A stretch of 64,000 bases of DNA from Hymenobacter sp. PAMC 26628. Lineage in GTDB: Bacteria; Bacteroidota; Bacteroidia; Cytophagales; Hymenobacteraceae. Under the pieces are notes generated by a model. It had not been told where the DNA came from and searched no databases. It saw only the letters and a program-made list of their open reading frames with translations. A program made the position numbers and the translations under genes. This document shows, one piece after another, positions 43,447 through 53,091 of this stretch (positions are counted from its first letter, which is position 1; each line of letters starts with the position of its first letter). The stretch spans positions 3,100,001 through 3,164,000 of the forward strand of contig NZ_CP014304.1 of assembly GCF_001562275.1 (NCBI RefSeq). Reading direction: 5' to 3'.

Positions 43447-44795
43447 ATGCGCGTAAAATGGCTACTCTTTTGGGGGCCCTGGCCCCGCTAACTCCCGCGG
43501 CGGCGCTGGCCCGCCGCGCTCCTCACAAAGCGCTGGGCTTGCCGCCGGCCGCGGCCACCAGCCGGGGCCCCGGCGCAATCGTTAGCGTACCCAGGCCCGC
43601 CGCGGCTTTGCCCGACCTCACCGTGACCGGCATCGTGGCCGACGAGAAGGGCCAGGGCCTCCCCGGCACCACCATCGTGCTGAAGGGCACAACCGTCGGC
43701 GCGACCACCGACGCCGACGGCGAGTTTGCGTTGCGCATCCCCGACGGCACGGCCGCGCCCACGCTCGTGGTGTCGTCCATCGGCTACGTGCGGCAGGAAA
43801 TTGCGGTGGGCGACCGCACCACGTTCACCATCAAGCTAGTACCTAATACACAAGACCTCAACGAGGTGGTAGTAGTAGGCTACGGCACCCAGAAGCGCGC
43901 CGACGTAACGGGCTCGGTGGCCTCGGTGCCCATGGACCGCCTGGAGCGGCTGCCCGTTTCGAACGTGGCGCAAGCCCTGCAAGGGGCCGTGGCGGGCGTC
44001 AACATCTCCACCAGTTCGAGCGTGCCGGGAGCGCAGCCGAGCATTCAGGTGCGGAGCGTGCGCTCCATTACGGCTGGCACCGACCCGTACATCATCCTGG
44101 ACGGGGTGCCGTTTCCGGGCAATTTCAACGACATCAGCCCCACCGACATTGCCTCGATTAAGATTTTGAAGGATGCGTCGTCCACGGCCATTTACGGCAC
44201 GCGCGGCTCCAATGGGGTTATTTTGGTCACGACCAAGCACGGCAAGTCGGGCAAGGCCCAGATCCGCTACACCGGCTACGGCGGCCCCGAGTACATTGCC
44301 CACAAGCTCCAGCTGCTCGACGGCGCCGGCTACACGGCCAAGTATGCCGCCTTCAAAACCCAGATGGGCCTTACCGGCGACCCGGTGCCCAACTACGGCG
44401 AGCTGCCCAACTACCAGGCCAGCACCGAAACGGACTGGATTAAAACAATTGGCCAGCAAGGCTTTATCCAAGACCACAACCTGGCCGTGTCGGGCGGCAC
44501 CGACGACGTGAAGTACTACCTGTCCGGCGACTACTTCAAGCAGCAGGGCGTGCTGCAAGGCTACCAGTTCCGGCGCATCAGCATTCGCTCGAACCTCGAC
44601 GCCAACCTCACGCCCTGGCTGCGGGTGGGCACGTCGGCTTTCTATTCCAATTCCAACGACGACGCGGGCCGCACCGACCTGAACCTGGCCGTGTCCTCGA
44701 GCCCCTACGGCCTGCCCTACAACCCCAACATTGGTGCTCTTCATTTTTGTCCACACCCTCGACCAAAGCGGATACTAGGCCGCAACTTGGGTTAG
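43447..44795 (+). pseudogene. Truncated SusC/RagA-type TonB-linked receptor
   Basis: The intact frame (43458-44795, 445 residues) has the carboxypeptidase-like domain GIVADEKGQGLPGTTIVLKG, the TonB-box-like DLNEVVVVGYGTQKRADVTG and the plug signatures DPYIILDGVPF and SSTAIYGTRGSNGVILVTTK. SusC proteins are normally about 1000 residues, but homology stops near LPYNPNIGA at about 44735, so nearly all of the barrel is missing. The natural start is probably the ATG at 43447 (MRVKWLLF), which needs a frameshift in the GGGGG run near 43470 to join the body. No SusD gene follows. Confidence 0.83.
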
Positions 44796-44840
44796 TTACT
44801 GCCGCGGCTCTCGCTTCGTCCCGACGATTACCATTTAGTG

Positions 44841-44915
44841 ACCGTTCAACGACGCGGACTACAAAGTCCACGCTGCATCGTTCAACCGCGCGGACTCGCA
44901 GAGCCCGCACTACAG
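44841..44915. repeat. Degenerate GCGGACTACAAAGTCC repeat
   Basis: This contains GACCGTTCAACGACGCGGAC, then TACAAAGTCCACGCTG, a second CGTTCAACCGCGCGGACT and GCCCGCACTACAGG. It is a worn member of the palindrome family at 987-1050 and 5614-5720, next to the SusC truncation point and just touching the dinB stop. Confidence 0.6.
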
Positions 44916-45989
44916 GCCTAGCGCCAGCTGCTGGCCCACGGCCTCCGCCGCCGGCACGAGGTTGGAGAGCGACACGCCCACCAAGCGCACGCCCTGCGGC
45001 ACGGGCAGCAGCGTCCGCAGCAGGTCGTGGCTGACGGCGGTTAGCTGCTCAGGGCCGGCCACGGGGCCCACTAGGCTACGGCTGCGGGTAATCTGCTGGA
45101 AGTCGGCGTATTTCACCTTCAGCGTGGCGGTGCGGCCCAGCAGGCCGGCGCGCTCGCAGTGGGCCCATACCTTGGCAATGCAGGGCCCCAGGCCGGCGGC
45201 CAGCTCGTCAAAGTCGCGCCGGTCGTTTTCAAACGTGGTTTCGGCCCCCACGGATTTGCGCGGGCGGTCGGCCACCACGGGGCGGTGGTCTTCGGCGCGG
45301 GCAATGGCGTAGTAGTAGCCGCCGGCCTTGCCGAAGTGCTGGCGCAACAGCGCCTCGGGCTGGGCCCGCAGGTCGGCCCCCGTGAAGATGCCCAGCCCGT
45401 TGAGCCGCGCCGCCGTGGCCGCCCCGATGCCGTGAAACTGCCCCACCGCCAGCCCCTCCACAAAGCCGGGGCCCTGGTGCGGCCGAATCACGAACTGCCC
45501 GTTGGGCTTGCGGTAGTCGGAGGCCAGCTTGGCCAGAAACTTGTTGTAAGAAATGCCCGCCGAGGCCGTCAGCCCGGTTTTTTCCAGGATGCGGGCCCGG
45601 ATTTCGGCGGCGATGCGCGTGGCCAGCGGCTCGTTTTGCAGGTTTTCGGTCACATCGAGGTAGGCCTCGTCGAGCGAGAGCGGCTCGATCAGCGGCGTGT
45701 ACTCGGCGAAAATGGCGTGGACTTGCCGCGACACGTCCTTGTACACCTCGAAGCGTGGCGGCACAAATAGTAGCTCCGGGCACTTGCTCCGCGCCACCAC
45801 CGCCGGCATGGCCGAGCGCACCCCGTACTGCCGGGCCTCGTAGCTGGCGGCCATCACCACGCCCCGCGCGCGGGCCCCGCCCACGGCCACGGGCCGCCCG
45901 CGCAAGGCAGGGTCGTCGCGCTGCTCCACGGCGGCGTAAAACGCGTCCATGTCGAGGTGAATGATTTTGCGGGGTTCGGGGGCGGGCAT
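44910..45989 (-). CDS. dinB: DNA polymerase IV (Y-family)
   Basis: A 359-residue translesion polymerase. The catalytic acidic residues are in IHLDMDAFYAAVEQRDDP and in EPLSLDEAYLDVT. ASYEARQYGVRSAMP and the HhH region HGIGAATAARLNGLGIFTGA are also typical. The C-terminal little-finger domain is present, ending LSNLVPA. A canonical clamp-binding peptide is not obvious at the end. The start at 45989 directly precedes the catalytic motif. Confidence 0.95.
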   Translation of the reverse strand: MPAPEPRKIIHLDMDAFYAAVEQRDDPALRGRPVAVGGARARGVVMAASYEARQYGVRSAMPAVVARSKCPELLFVPPRFEVYKDVSRQVHAIFAEYTPLIEPLSLDEAYLDVTENLQNEPLATRIAAEIRARILEKTGLTASAGISYNKFLAKLASDYRKPNGQFVIRPHQGPGFVEGLAVGQFHGIGAATAARLNGLGIFTGADLRAQPEALLRQHFGKAGGYYYAIARAEDHRPVVADRPRKSVGAETTFENDRRDFDELAAGLGPCIAKVWAHCERAGLLGRTATLKVKYADFQQITRSRSLVGPVAGPEQLTAVSHDLLRTLLPVPQGVRLVGVSLSNLVPAAEAVGQQLALGL

Positions 45990-46036
45990 GGGAATGAGAA
46001 GCGTAATATCGCAGGCACAGTTCCGGGGCCCCGCTC

Positions 46037-47134
46037 CTACAGAGTCAGCCGGTACGCGGTGCTGCGCCCGCCGGCGGCTTCTTTTACCAGGATGTTTTGC
46101 TCCACCAGAGCTTGAATGTCGCGCACGGCCGTGTCCTGCGAGCACTTGGCAATCGTCGCCCACTTGGAGGAAGTCAGCTTGCCCTCAAAGCCATCCAGCA
46201 ACCGGTTGAGCAGCTTCAGTTGCCGGGCGTTGAGCGATTTGGCCGCGTGCTGCTCCCAGAACCACGCTTTTTTCAGCACTTTGGCCAACGTCTGTTCCGT
46301 GGCGACAAGGGCCCGGCCCAGGCAGCCCAGAAACCATTGCAGCCACCCCGTGATGTCGAGGCCGCCTTTTTGCGCGGCTTCCAACTGGGCGTAGTACGCC
46401 GAACGCTCCAGCCGGATTTGTGCCGACAGGCTGTAGAAACGCTGCGCCGTGGCGTCGGCCCGGGCCAACTGCAAATCGGTGATGGCGCGGGCCAGCCGCC
46501 CGTTGCCGTCCTCAAACGGGTGAATGATAACGAACCATAAGTGCGCCACGGCCGCTTTGAGCACGGCATCGAGGGCCCCCGGGCCATTAAACCAGGCCAG
46601 AAAACGCCTCATTTCCGCGTCCACCACGCCCGCGGCGGGGGCCTCAAAATGCACCCGCTCCCGCCCCGCCACGCCCGATACCACCTGCATGGGGCCCCGG
46701 CGGCCGGTACGCCACGCGCCGGTTTCGATGCGCTGCAAGCCGTTGCGGCCGGCCGGAAACAGGGCCGCCTGCCACCCCAGTAGCCGCTCGGCCGTCAGCT
46801 CCTGCGCGAACCCTTGCATGGCATCCAGCAGCATTTCCACCACGCCTTCCACCCGCCGCTCGGCCGGTACCAGCCCTCCCGCGTCCAGCCCCAGCCGCCG
46901 GGCCAGCGAGGAGCGTACCTGGTCGGCCGGCAGCATTTCCCCCTCAATCTCGCTGGATTTCAGCACGTCCAGCGTCAGCGTCTGGAGCGTGGCCTCGGCT
47001 TGCACCGAGAAGCCCAGCGCCTGCATGTGCCCCAGCACCCGGCCCTGCTGGTGCCGCAGGGGCCCCAGCAGCGGCTCCAGTTGCGCGTGGTGCCAGGTGA
47101 AGTTGGGCCACTCAGGACGCTGGTAGATGTACAT
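46037..47134 (-). CDS. Fic-family protein with DUF4172 N-terminus
   Basis: A 365-residue probable AMP-transferase. Residues 1-90 form the DUF4172-type domain (MYIYQRPEWPNFTWHHAQLE) and contain SSEIEGE, matching the autoinhibitory motif (S/T)xxxE(G/N). The catalytic loop is HPFEDGNGRLAR (about 212-223). The C-terminus is a winged-helix domain (LLDGFEGKLTSSKWATIAKC). Such proteins modify a target hydroxyl with AMP and can regulate their own gene. The target is unknown. Two operator-like palindromes lie directly upstream, and a pair of nested insertion sequences lies about 100 bp beyond. Confidence 0.92.
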   Translation of the reverse strand: MYIYQRPEWPNFTWHHAQLEPLLGPLRHQQGRVLGHMQALGFSVQAEATLQTLTLDVLKSSEIEGEMLPADQVRSSLARRLGLDAGGLVPAERRVEGVVEMLLDAMQGFAQELTAERLLGWQAALFPAGRNGLQRIETGAWRTGRRGPMQVVSGVAGRERVHFEAPAAGVVDAEMRRFLAWFNGPGALDAVLKAAVAHLWFVIIHPFEDGNGRLARAITDLQLARADATAQRFYSLSAQIRLERSAYYAQLEAAQKGGLDITGWLQWFLGCLGRALVATEQTLAKVLKKAWFWEQHAAKSLNARQLKLLNRLLDGFEGKLTSSKWATIAKCSQDTAVRDIQALVEQNILVKEAAGGRSTAYRLTL

Positions 47135-47137
47135 GAC

Positions 47138-47191
47138 TATTCTCCGCAGTTTATGCGGCGAATGTAGGGAGTATTCTCCGCATTTAAGTGG
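47138..47191 (-). promoter_or_regulatory. Two operator-like repeats upstream of the fic gene
   Basis: TATTCTCCGCAGTTTATGCG (from 47138) contains the palindrome CCGCA-GTTTA-TGCGG. A second copy, TATTCTCCGCATTTAAGTGG, lies 34 bp on (47172-47191). They begin 4 bp upstream of the fic start. The Fic protein has a C-terminal winged helix, so autoregulation through these sites is plausible. Confidence 0.6.
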
Positions 47192-47253
47192 CGTAACCGC
47201 TACAACGGGGAGTGTCGGGAGCCGTAACAGGGGTAGTTAGAGCGGTTCCCAAG

Positions 47254-47298
47254 TCATTGTACATGATATCCGCAATGGTCAAACCAATTTTTGGCATC
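47254..47298 (-). pseudogene. Detached C-terminus of the IS630 transposase
   Basis: On the minus strand this encodes DAKNWFDHCGYHVQ and a stop. It continues the frame of the IS630 transposase, whose present copy reads EWISQQ and then runs into the inserted element. Rejoining the halves and removing one 7-bp target copy restores an uninterrupted EWISQQDAKNWFDHCGYHVQ end. Confidence 0.8.
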
Positions 47299-47305
47299 CT
47301 GTTGA

Positions 47306-48422
47306 CTGATGTTACGCACGGAGCAGTACGAGTTGCTGGTACATGGCTTTGAGGCCAACGGTATAGAGTTGGGCTTTGAGGCGAAAATGGCCGATGCCGC
47401 CTTTGAGCTTGAGCACTTCGAGCTTGGTGTAAGCCAACACGGCGGCAAAGAAATGGGTGGCCTGCGTGGCCAGGGTTTTGGTGGGCGATTTGCCCATGGA
47501 GGCATTCTGTTTGAGCGACTTATGGTATTCTTCCACTTTCCACCGTCTCTGGTAAATCGTGGTCAGTTGGGCCTGGTCCAGGTCGGTGTCGCTGCTGACC
47601 AGATACAGCATACCTTGGCTACCGTCTCGGTTTGTGAAGACTTGTCTGGTCACGAGCACCGCCTGCTGGACGGCCCGCAAATAGACGCGCAAGGGCTGCG
47701 TATCGGGGAACACCAGCGCCTGCACGGCCTGGAACTGGCCGGCGGCCCGCGCCTCGGCGCTCAGGGCCACGGTGCGGCTGCTTTCGAGGGCAAATACAAA
47801 GTGATGGCCCAGGGCCCGCACCAAGGCCATGTTCTCGGCCGAGGCGTACCAGCTGTCGGCCAGCAGGTAGCGGTAGGCCACCTGCTGCTGGGCCACGCGC
47901 AGCATCTGTTGCAGGTATTCGTTTTTAGTGAACGGGCTTTGGTAGCTGGTCTGCTGGGTCTTGGGGTGGTAGACCGGCACGGTTTTGCGCACCAGCTCGA
48001 CGGCGATGGGCAGGGCCAAGTCGCCGGCCTGATAAAGCAGACTCACGAAGTTCAGGCCCTTGACGTAGCGCTGCTGGCTGTGGTCCCAATGGGTGCAAAT
48101 CAACTCATTGGCATCGGTGTGGGCCTTTTCCAGGACCGAATCGTCCACGATGAGCACGGCGAAGTCCGCCGCCCCGCGTTGGGCTTCGGCCTGGCGAATC
48201 AACGGCTTGGCCTGCCGCCAAACCTGCGCTGACCCGCACGGCGTACTGCTCAACCAGCGCGTGATGTGGTCGTGGCTCAGCGCCCCGTCCAGCAGCCGCG
48301 ACAAGCCCGTGGCCGTCGTCGGACCCGTCGAGCTCAGCAAATAATCCGTGTACAGGTCCAGCGTGCAACTCATCATCAATCGATTAAACGGACAACCTAA
48401 GCCAACGACTGCGTAACATCAG
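47306..48422. mobile_element. IS4-family insertion sequence nested in the IS630 element
   Basis: This 1117-bp element has perfect 13-bp terminal inverted repeats CTGATGTTACGCA (47306-47318 and complement 48410-48422). It is flanked by a 7-bp direct repeat CTGTTGA (47299-47305 and 48423-48429). It carries a single intact transposase gene. Confidence 0.88.
47312..48379 (-). CDS. IS4-family DDE transposase
   Basis: A 355-residue transposase. Catalytic acids appear in LIVDDSVLEKAH and LLADSWYASAE, and the third in IYQRRWKVEEYHKSLKQ, which fits the IS4 signature Y-x2-R-x3-E-x6-K. It looks intact, so the element may still be active. Its start lies just inside the right inverted repeat. The subgroup within IS4 is not certain. 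Confidence 0.9.
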   Translation of the reverse strand: MMMSCTLDLYTDYLLSSTGPTTATGLSRLLDGALSHDHITRWLSSTPCGSAQVWRQAKPLIRQAEAQRGAADFAVLIVDDSVLEKAHTDANELICTHWDHSQQRYVKGLNFVSLLYQAGDLALPIAVELVRKTVPVYHPKTQQTSYQSPFTKNEYLQQMLRVAQQQVAYRYLLADSWYASAENMALVRALGHHFVFALESSRTVALSAEARAAGQFQAVQALVFPDTQPLRVYLRAVQQAVLVTRQVFTNRDGSQGMLYLVSSDTDLDQAQLTTIYQRRWKVEEYHKSLKQNASMGKSPTKTLATQATHFFAAVLAYTKLEVLKLKGGIGHFRLKAQLYTVGLKAMYQQLVLLRA

Positions 48423-49007
48423 CTGTTGACTTATCCACTCGGTTGCCGCTTGGATGGTGGCTTCTAATGCCTCGCGGGTGCGAGCCTGGGCCGTGCGCAG
48501 CCAGGTTTTGAGTTTGCTGAAGGCGAGTTCGATGGGATTAAAATCGGGCGAATAGGGCGGCAGATACAGCAGGCGGGCACCCCGTGCGGCGACGATTTCG
48601 GCCAACCCGGCCACTTTGTGGGCGGGCAGGTTGTCGAGCACGACCACGTCGGCCGGCACCAGGGTGGGGCCGAGCACGTGGTGAAGATAGGCCGCGAACA
48701 CGTCGCCGTTGACGGCTCCGCTCACGGCTCCGCTCACCGTCATGGCCGCTTGCAACCCGTTCGGGGTCAGGGCGGCGACCAACGTCACGTTCGGCCCGCC
48801 ATGCAGCGGCACCCCTTGCCCAACGCGCTGCCCGCCTGCGGCGCGGGCGTAGCGGCGGCAATAGGTGAGATTGGTACTGGTCTCGTCCACAAACTTAAAA
48901 CACGTAAAATCTTCTTCCTGCACCGCTTCGACAAAAGCCCCGCGCAAGGCCCTCACCCGTTCGGTGTCGCGCTCGGCGGCGTGGAGGCTCTTTTTTTTCG
49001 CCGCCAA
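48384..49007 (-). CDS. IS630-family transposase, second frame (catalytic part, chimeric C-terminus)
   Basis: A 207-residue frame carrying the DDE catalytic domain: CFKFVDETSTNLTY, VVVLDNLPAHKVAG and YSPDFNPIELAFSKLKTWL. It is made by frameshifting from the upstream frame at a run of eight A in the mRNA sense (near 48991-48998). The natural ending was replaced: after EWISQQ it reads LMLRSRWLRLSV from the inserted IS4 element. Loss of the true last 14 residues may or may not abolish activity. Confidence 0.87.
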   Translation of the reverse strand: MAAKKKSLHAAERDTERVRALRGAFVEAVQEEDFTCFKFVDETSTNLTYCRRYARAAGGQRVGQGVPLHGGPNVTLVAALTPNGLQAAMTVSGAVSGAVNGDVFAAYLHHVLGPTLVPADVVVLDNLPAHKVAGLAEIVAARGARLLYLPPYSPDFNPIELAFSKLKTWLRTAQARTREALEATIQAATEWISQQLMLRSRWLRLSV

Positions 49008-49336
49008 TCCAGCGCTTGCACGGCCCGCCCCAGCGCGGATTGGCTCATGGCCGGCCCGCCGACCGCCGCCAGCCAGACCCGCAGCTCGTCTAAGGTGGCA
49101 TCCGGGGTTTGGCGCAAGCAGGCCCTTAGTTGGGCCAAGGCCGGACCATCCAGGCGCGGAGCTGGCCCCCGGCCCGGCGGCAATGCTGCCGCGCTGCCAT
49201 GCGTACGGTGGCGGCGCAAGAGCTTTGCCACAAAGGAGAGCGAAACGCGAAACTGGCCGGCCACCGCCGCTTGCTTTCCCCCAGCCTGGCAGGCTGCCAC
49301 GACGCGCTCGCGTAAATCAAGCGAATATGCTTTCAT
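48953..49336 (-). CDS. IS630-family transposase, first frame (DNA-binding part)
   Basis: A 127-residue frame with the helix-turn-helix start typical of IS630: MKAYSLDLRERVVAACQAGG, then AAVAGQFRVSLSFVAKLLRR. It overlaps the catalytic frame by 55 bp. The slippery A8 run inside the overlap suggests programmed frameshifting to make the full transposase. Its ATG lies 23 bp inside the right inverted repeat. Confidence 0.87.
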   Translation of the reverse strand: MKAYSLDLRERVVAACQAGGKQAAVAGQFRVSLSFVAKLLRRHRTHGSAAALPPGRGPAPRLDGPALAQLRACLRQTPDATLDELRVWLAAVGGPAMSQSALGRAVQALDWRRKKRASTPPSATPNG

Positions 49337-49431
49337 GACCGAAACTAAACCAAAACGTGTACAATAACTTGGGAACCGCTCTAAATAGCCTTTTAGCGTA
49401 GATTCATCAGCATAGATTCAACCGTTACCTT

Positions 49432-49872
49432 TCACTTGCCCACCCAAATTGTATCAATCAATACAAAGCCGGTGTGCGCTCGTTTAGCCCTAAAAATGTA
49501 GTACTTATCCGTCGAATTAATTATTTCATTTTCAAGAGGCAGAGCTTTCATTACTTTTTGTATTGAGTCCGGCAATTGCACGCTGCTGCTTATAAGCCTG
49601 AGTTCATATGTGCAGTCACTAGTCCATTTAATAGTCATTTTAGTGATACCTGTGAATTGACTACTTTCAGTTTGTATTGAGTCACTGCGTGTAATTGTGA
49701 GTGGAAAATTCCCTTGCGGCTCCCTGAAATGATAAGCAAATCTTCCTGTTCTAAATCGGTTACATCCTTCTTTTTCCTTTATAGAACTGCAAGCAACAAG
49801 TTGCAACATCAGTCCTATTATCGCAACACCAAATAATTTAGTCGCGCAAGCTTTTTTTAAATCCATTATCAA
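49432..49872 (-). CDS. Putative lipoprotein of unknown function
   Basis: A 146-residue protein with a lipoprotein signal (lipobox LVAC at about 26-29). The mature part starts CNRFRTGRFAYHF and has a beta-rich pattern ending TDKYYIFRAKRAHTGFVLID. I recall similar small lipoproteins in other Bacteroidota but know no function. The gene is clearly more AT-rich than its surroundings and lies just outside the IS630 element. Confidence 0.68.
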   Translation of the reverse strand: MIMDLKKACATKLFGVAIIGLMLQLVACSSIKEKEGCNRFRTGRFAYHFREPQGNFPLTITRSDSIQTESSQFTGITKMTIKWTSDCTYELRLISSSVQLPDSIQKVMKALPLENEIINSTDKYYIFRAKRAHTGFVLIDTIWVGK

Positions 49873-50061
49873 GACACTGACGAAATAACAGCTATTGTAA
49901 TTTGTTATTTTTTATCGAACAAAACTAACATAATGCCTTTGAGAAGACTACAAACTTACCTGTGAACCGAAGTTGGAAGATGGAAACGTTGACCTCATCC
50001 CTGTGCAAACGCTTTGACTTCAACCAGCTACTACAATTCCCAACCCCGCCCGCGGCGGCCG

Positions 50062-50069
50062 TACCTTTG
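50062..50069 (+). promoter_or_regulatory. Exact -7 box TACCTTTG abutting the ABC-F gene
   Basis: TACCTTTG ends only 6 bp before the ATG at 50076. This argues against the in-frame upstream starts and for a leaderless or nearly leaderless transcript. Confidence 0.5.
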
Positions 50070-50075
50070 CGGCCT

Positions 50076-51989
<1,914 letters not shown>

Positions 51990-52015
51990 GGCCCCGGCGC
52001 CGCTTGCCCGCATAG

Positions 52016-52047
52016 AAAAGGCCGCGCTGAGAGCGCGGCCTTTTTTT
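52016..52047 (+). terminator. Terminator after the ABC-F gene
   Basis: AAAAGGCCGCGCT (52016-52028) pairs with AGCGCGGCCTTTT (52032-52044) around GAG, followed by more T. It is 27 bp after the stop and also serves the convergent DUF952 gene. Confidence 0.88.
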
Positions 52048-52077
52048 GCGTTTGAGGGAAGGTCGTAAGAAGCTGCG

Positions 52078-52443
52078 CTAGGCATCGTCGCGTAGCGCCG
52101 GCAGCAGTGCGAAGGTGCCGTGGGGGCCCGGGGAGAAGGGCCAGATACGCCCTACCGCCTCCACCGGAATGGGGGCGAAGGCGTGAGCAAAGTGCTCTTG
52201 CCGCACGGCGGCCCACTCGCGCTCGACGCGTACCCCCGCCGCGGCCAGGGCGTTTTCGTCGATTTCGAGCAGCACCAGGGGGCCCCGGCCGGCGTAGTAG
52301 CGGCGGGCGGTTTCAAGCACCTGCTGGCGCTCGGAGGTGTGGATAAAACCCTCGGCCGCCAGGTCGGCGCTGGCGAAGAAGCCGGTGCGCTGGGCCTGCT
52401 CCCAGTCGGCGAGGTCGGCGAGGCGATAGAGGAAGTTAGCCAA
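52078..52443 (-). CDS. DUF952-domain protein
   Basis: A 121-residue cytoplasmic protein. LYRLADLADWEQAQRTGFF, AAEGFIHTSERQQV and LVLLEIDENAL are typical of the DUF952 family, whose biochemical role is not established. The apparent start is TTG at 52443, directly ahead of the conserved FLYR; no ATG is available in a sensible position. Confidence 0.87.
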   Translation of the reverse strand: MANFLYRLADLADWEQAQRTGFFASADLAAEGFIHTSERQQVLETARRYYAGRGPLVLLEIDENALAAAGVRVEREWAAVRQEHFAHAFAPIPVEAVGRIWPFSPGPHGTFALLPALRDDA

Positions 52444-52481
52444 GGTCTGGGAGCGGTTTGGGGTAGTTGAACGGTCACGCT

Positions 52482-52580
52482 AAAAACGGTTATGCTGAGC
52501 TTGTCGAAGCACCTCCCCCGCTAAGTAACTAATTACTGCTGCGGGAGAGATGCTTCGATAAGCTCAGCATGACCGTTTTT
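52482..52580. repeat. TATGCTGAGCTTGTCGAAGC-type inverted repeat
   Basis: The arms AAAAACGGTTATGCTGAGCT... and the complement ending ...AGCTCAGCATGACCGTTTTT pair over about 30 bp with a few mismatches around a central CCCCCGC / GCGGGAG stem. It is the same family as 33587-33693 and separates DUF952 from the next gene. Confidence 0.8.
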
Positions 52581-52610
52581 ATTCATTCAACGGCTTCTAC
52601 AGAAGCCGCT

Positions 52611-52997
52611 TTACGCCTTCCACAGCTCCTGCTGCACCTGCTTGCCCACCGTGAGCATGATGCGTACGGGGTTGGGCACGAGCGTGATGCGGGCTTCCTT
52701 GCCGGGGTACTTCTCCGAGTCTACCCACACGCCTTCCTTGGGCGAGGGGGCCGAGCGCGGGTCGCTGGGCAGGTAAGCGGTGGGCAGCAGCACGTCGGTG
52801 TCCGATTTCAGGTCGCCGTGCACCTTGTCGAGGGCCTCTTCGAGGTAGTCGCCGTACTCGTCGTTGAAATCGTCTTCCAAATCGTGCAAAGCCTCCTCTA
52901 CCTCGTCGTAGCGGGCGTCGTCGTAGGTGAGGGTGTGCAGCTCGGCCTTCTTTTCGATGAGGGCCACCAGGGCTTGGTTCAGGTCTTCGGTTTTCAT
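52611..52997 (-). CDS. Conserved hypothetical acidic protein
   Basis: A 128-residue soluble protein beginning MKTEDLNQALVALIEKKAEL with a very acidic helical first half (EEALHDLEDDFNDEYGDYLE). A second half follows with VWVDSEKYPGKEARITLVPN. No motif of known function is seen. The start at 52997 was preferred over the longer frame, which would overlap the divergent gene at 53092. Confidence 0.7.
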   Translation of the reverse strand: MKTEDLNQALVALIEKKAELHTLTYDDARYDEVEEALHDLEDDFNDEYGDYLEEALDKVHGDLKSDTDVLLPTAYLPSDPRSAPSPKEGVWVDSEKYPGKEARITLVPNPVRIMLTVGKQVQQELWKA

Positions 52998-53078
52998 AAA
53001 AAGCAGTGAGGTGCGGGCCGCAAAGGTGCTACGAAATCCGTAAATGCGGCCCGGGGCGCCGCGTTGGGGCCCCGGCCG

Positions 53079-53086
53079 TACTTTTA
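53079..53086 (+). promoter_or_regulatory. Near-consensus -7 box before the T9SS-cargo gene
   Basis: TACTTTTA matches TAnnTTTG at seven of eight positions and ends 5 bp before the ATG at 53092. It is one of five boxes in the window with this close spacing. Confidence 0.35.
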
Positions 53087-53091
53087 GCGCC

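Larger units (their letters stand above)
47240..49381. mobile_element. IS630-family insertion sequence, interrupted by an IS4-family element
   Basis: Terminal inverted repeats are 47240-47262 (GAGCGGTTCCCAAGTCATTG plus TAC) and 49359-49381, with one mismatch in 23. Both ends are flanked by TA, the target duplication expected for IS630. Between them lie the two-frame IS630 transposase (48384-49336) and a complete second element (47306-48422) inserted near the transposase 3' end. Without the insert the element would be about 1.0 kb, a normal IS630 size. Confidence 0.88.

Noticed and set aside
44910..47134. dinB and fic as an SOS-linked operon
   Set aside because: The gap contains no visible LexA-type palindrome, fic has its own operator-like repeats, and nothing else ties the two together.
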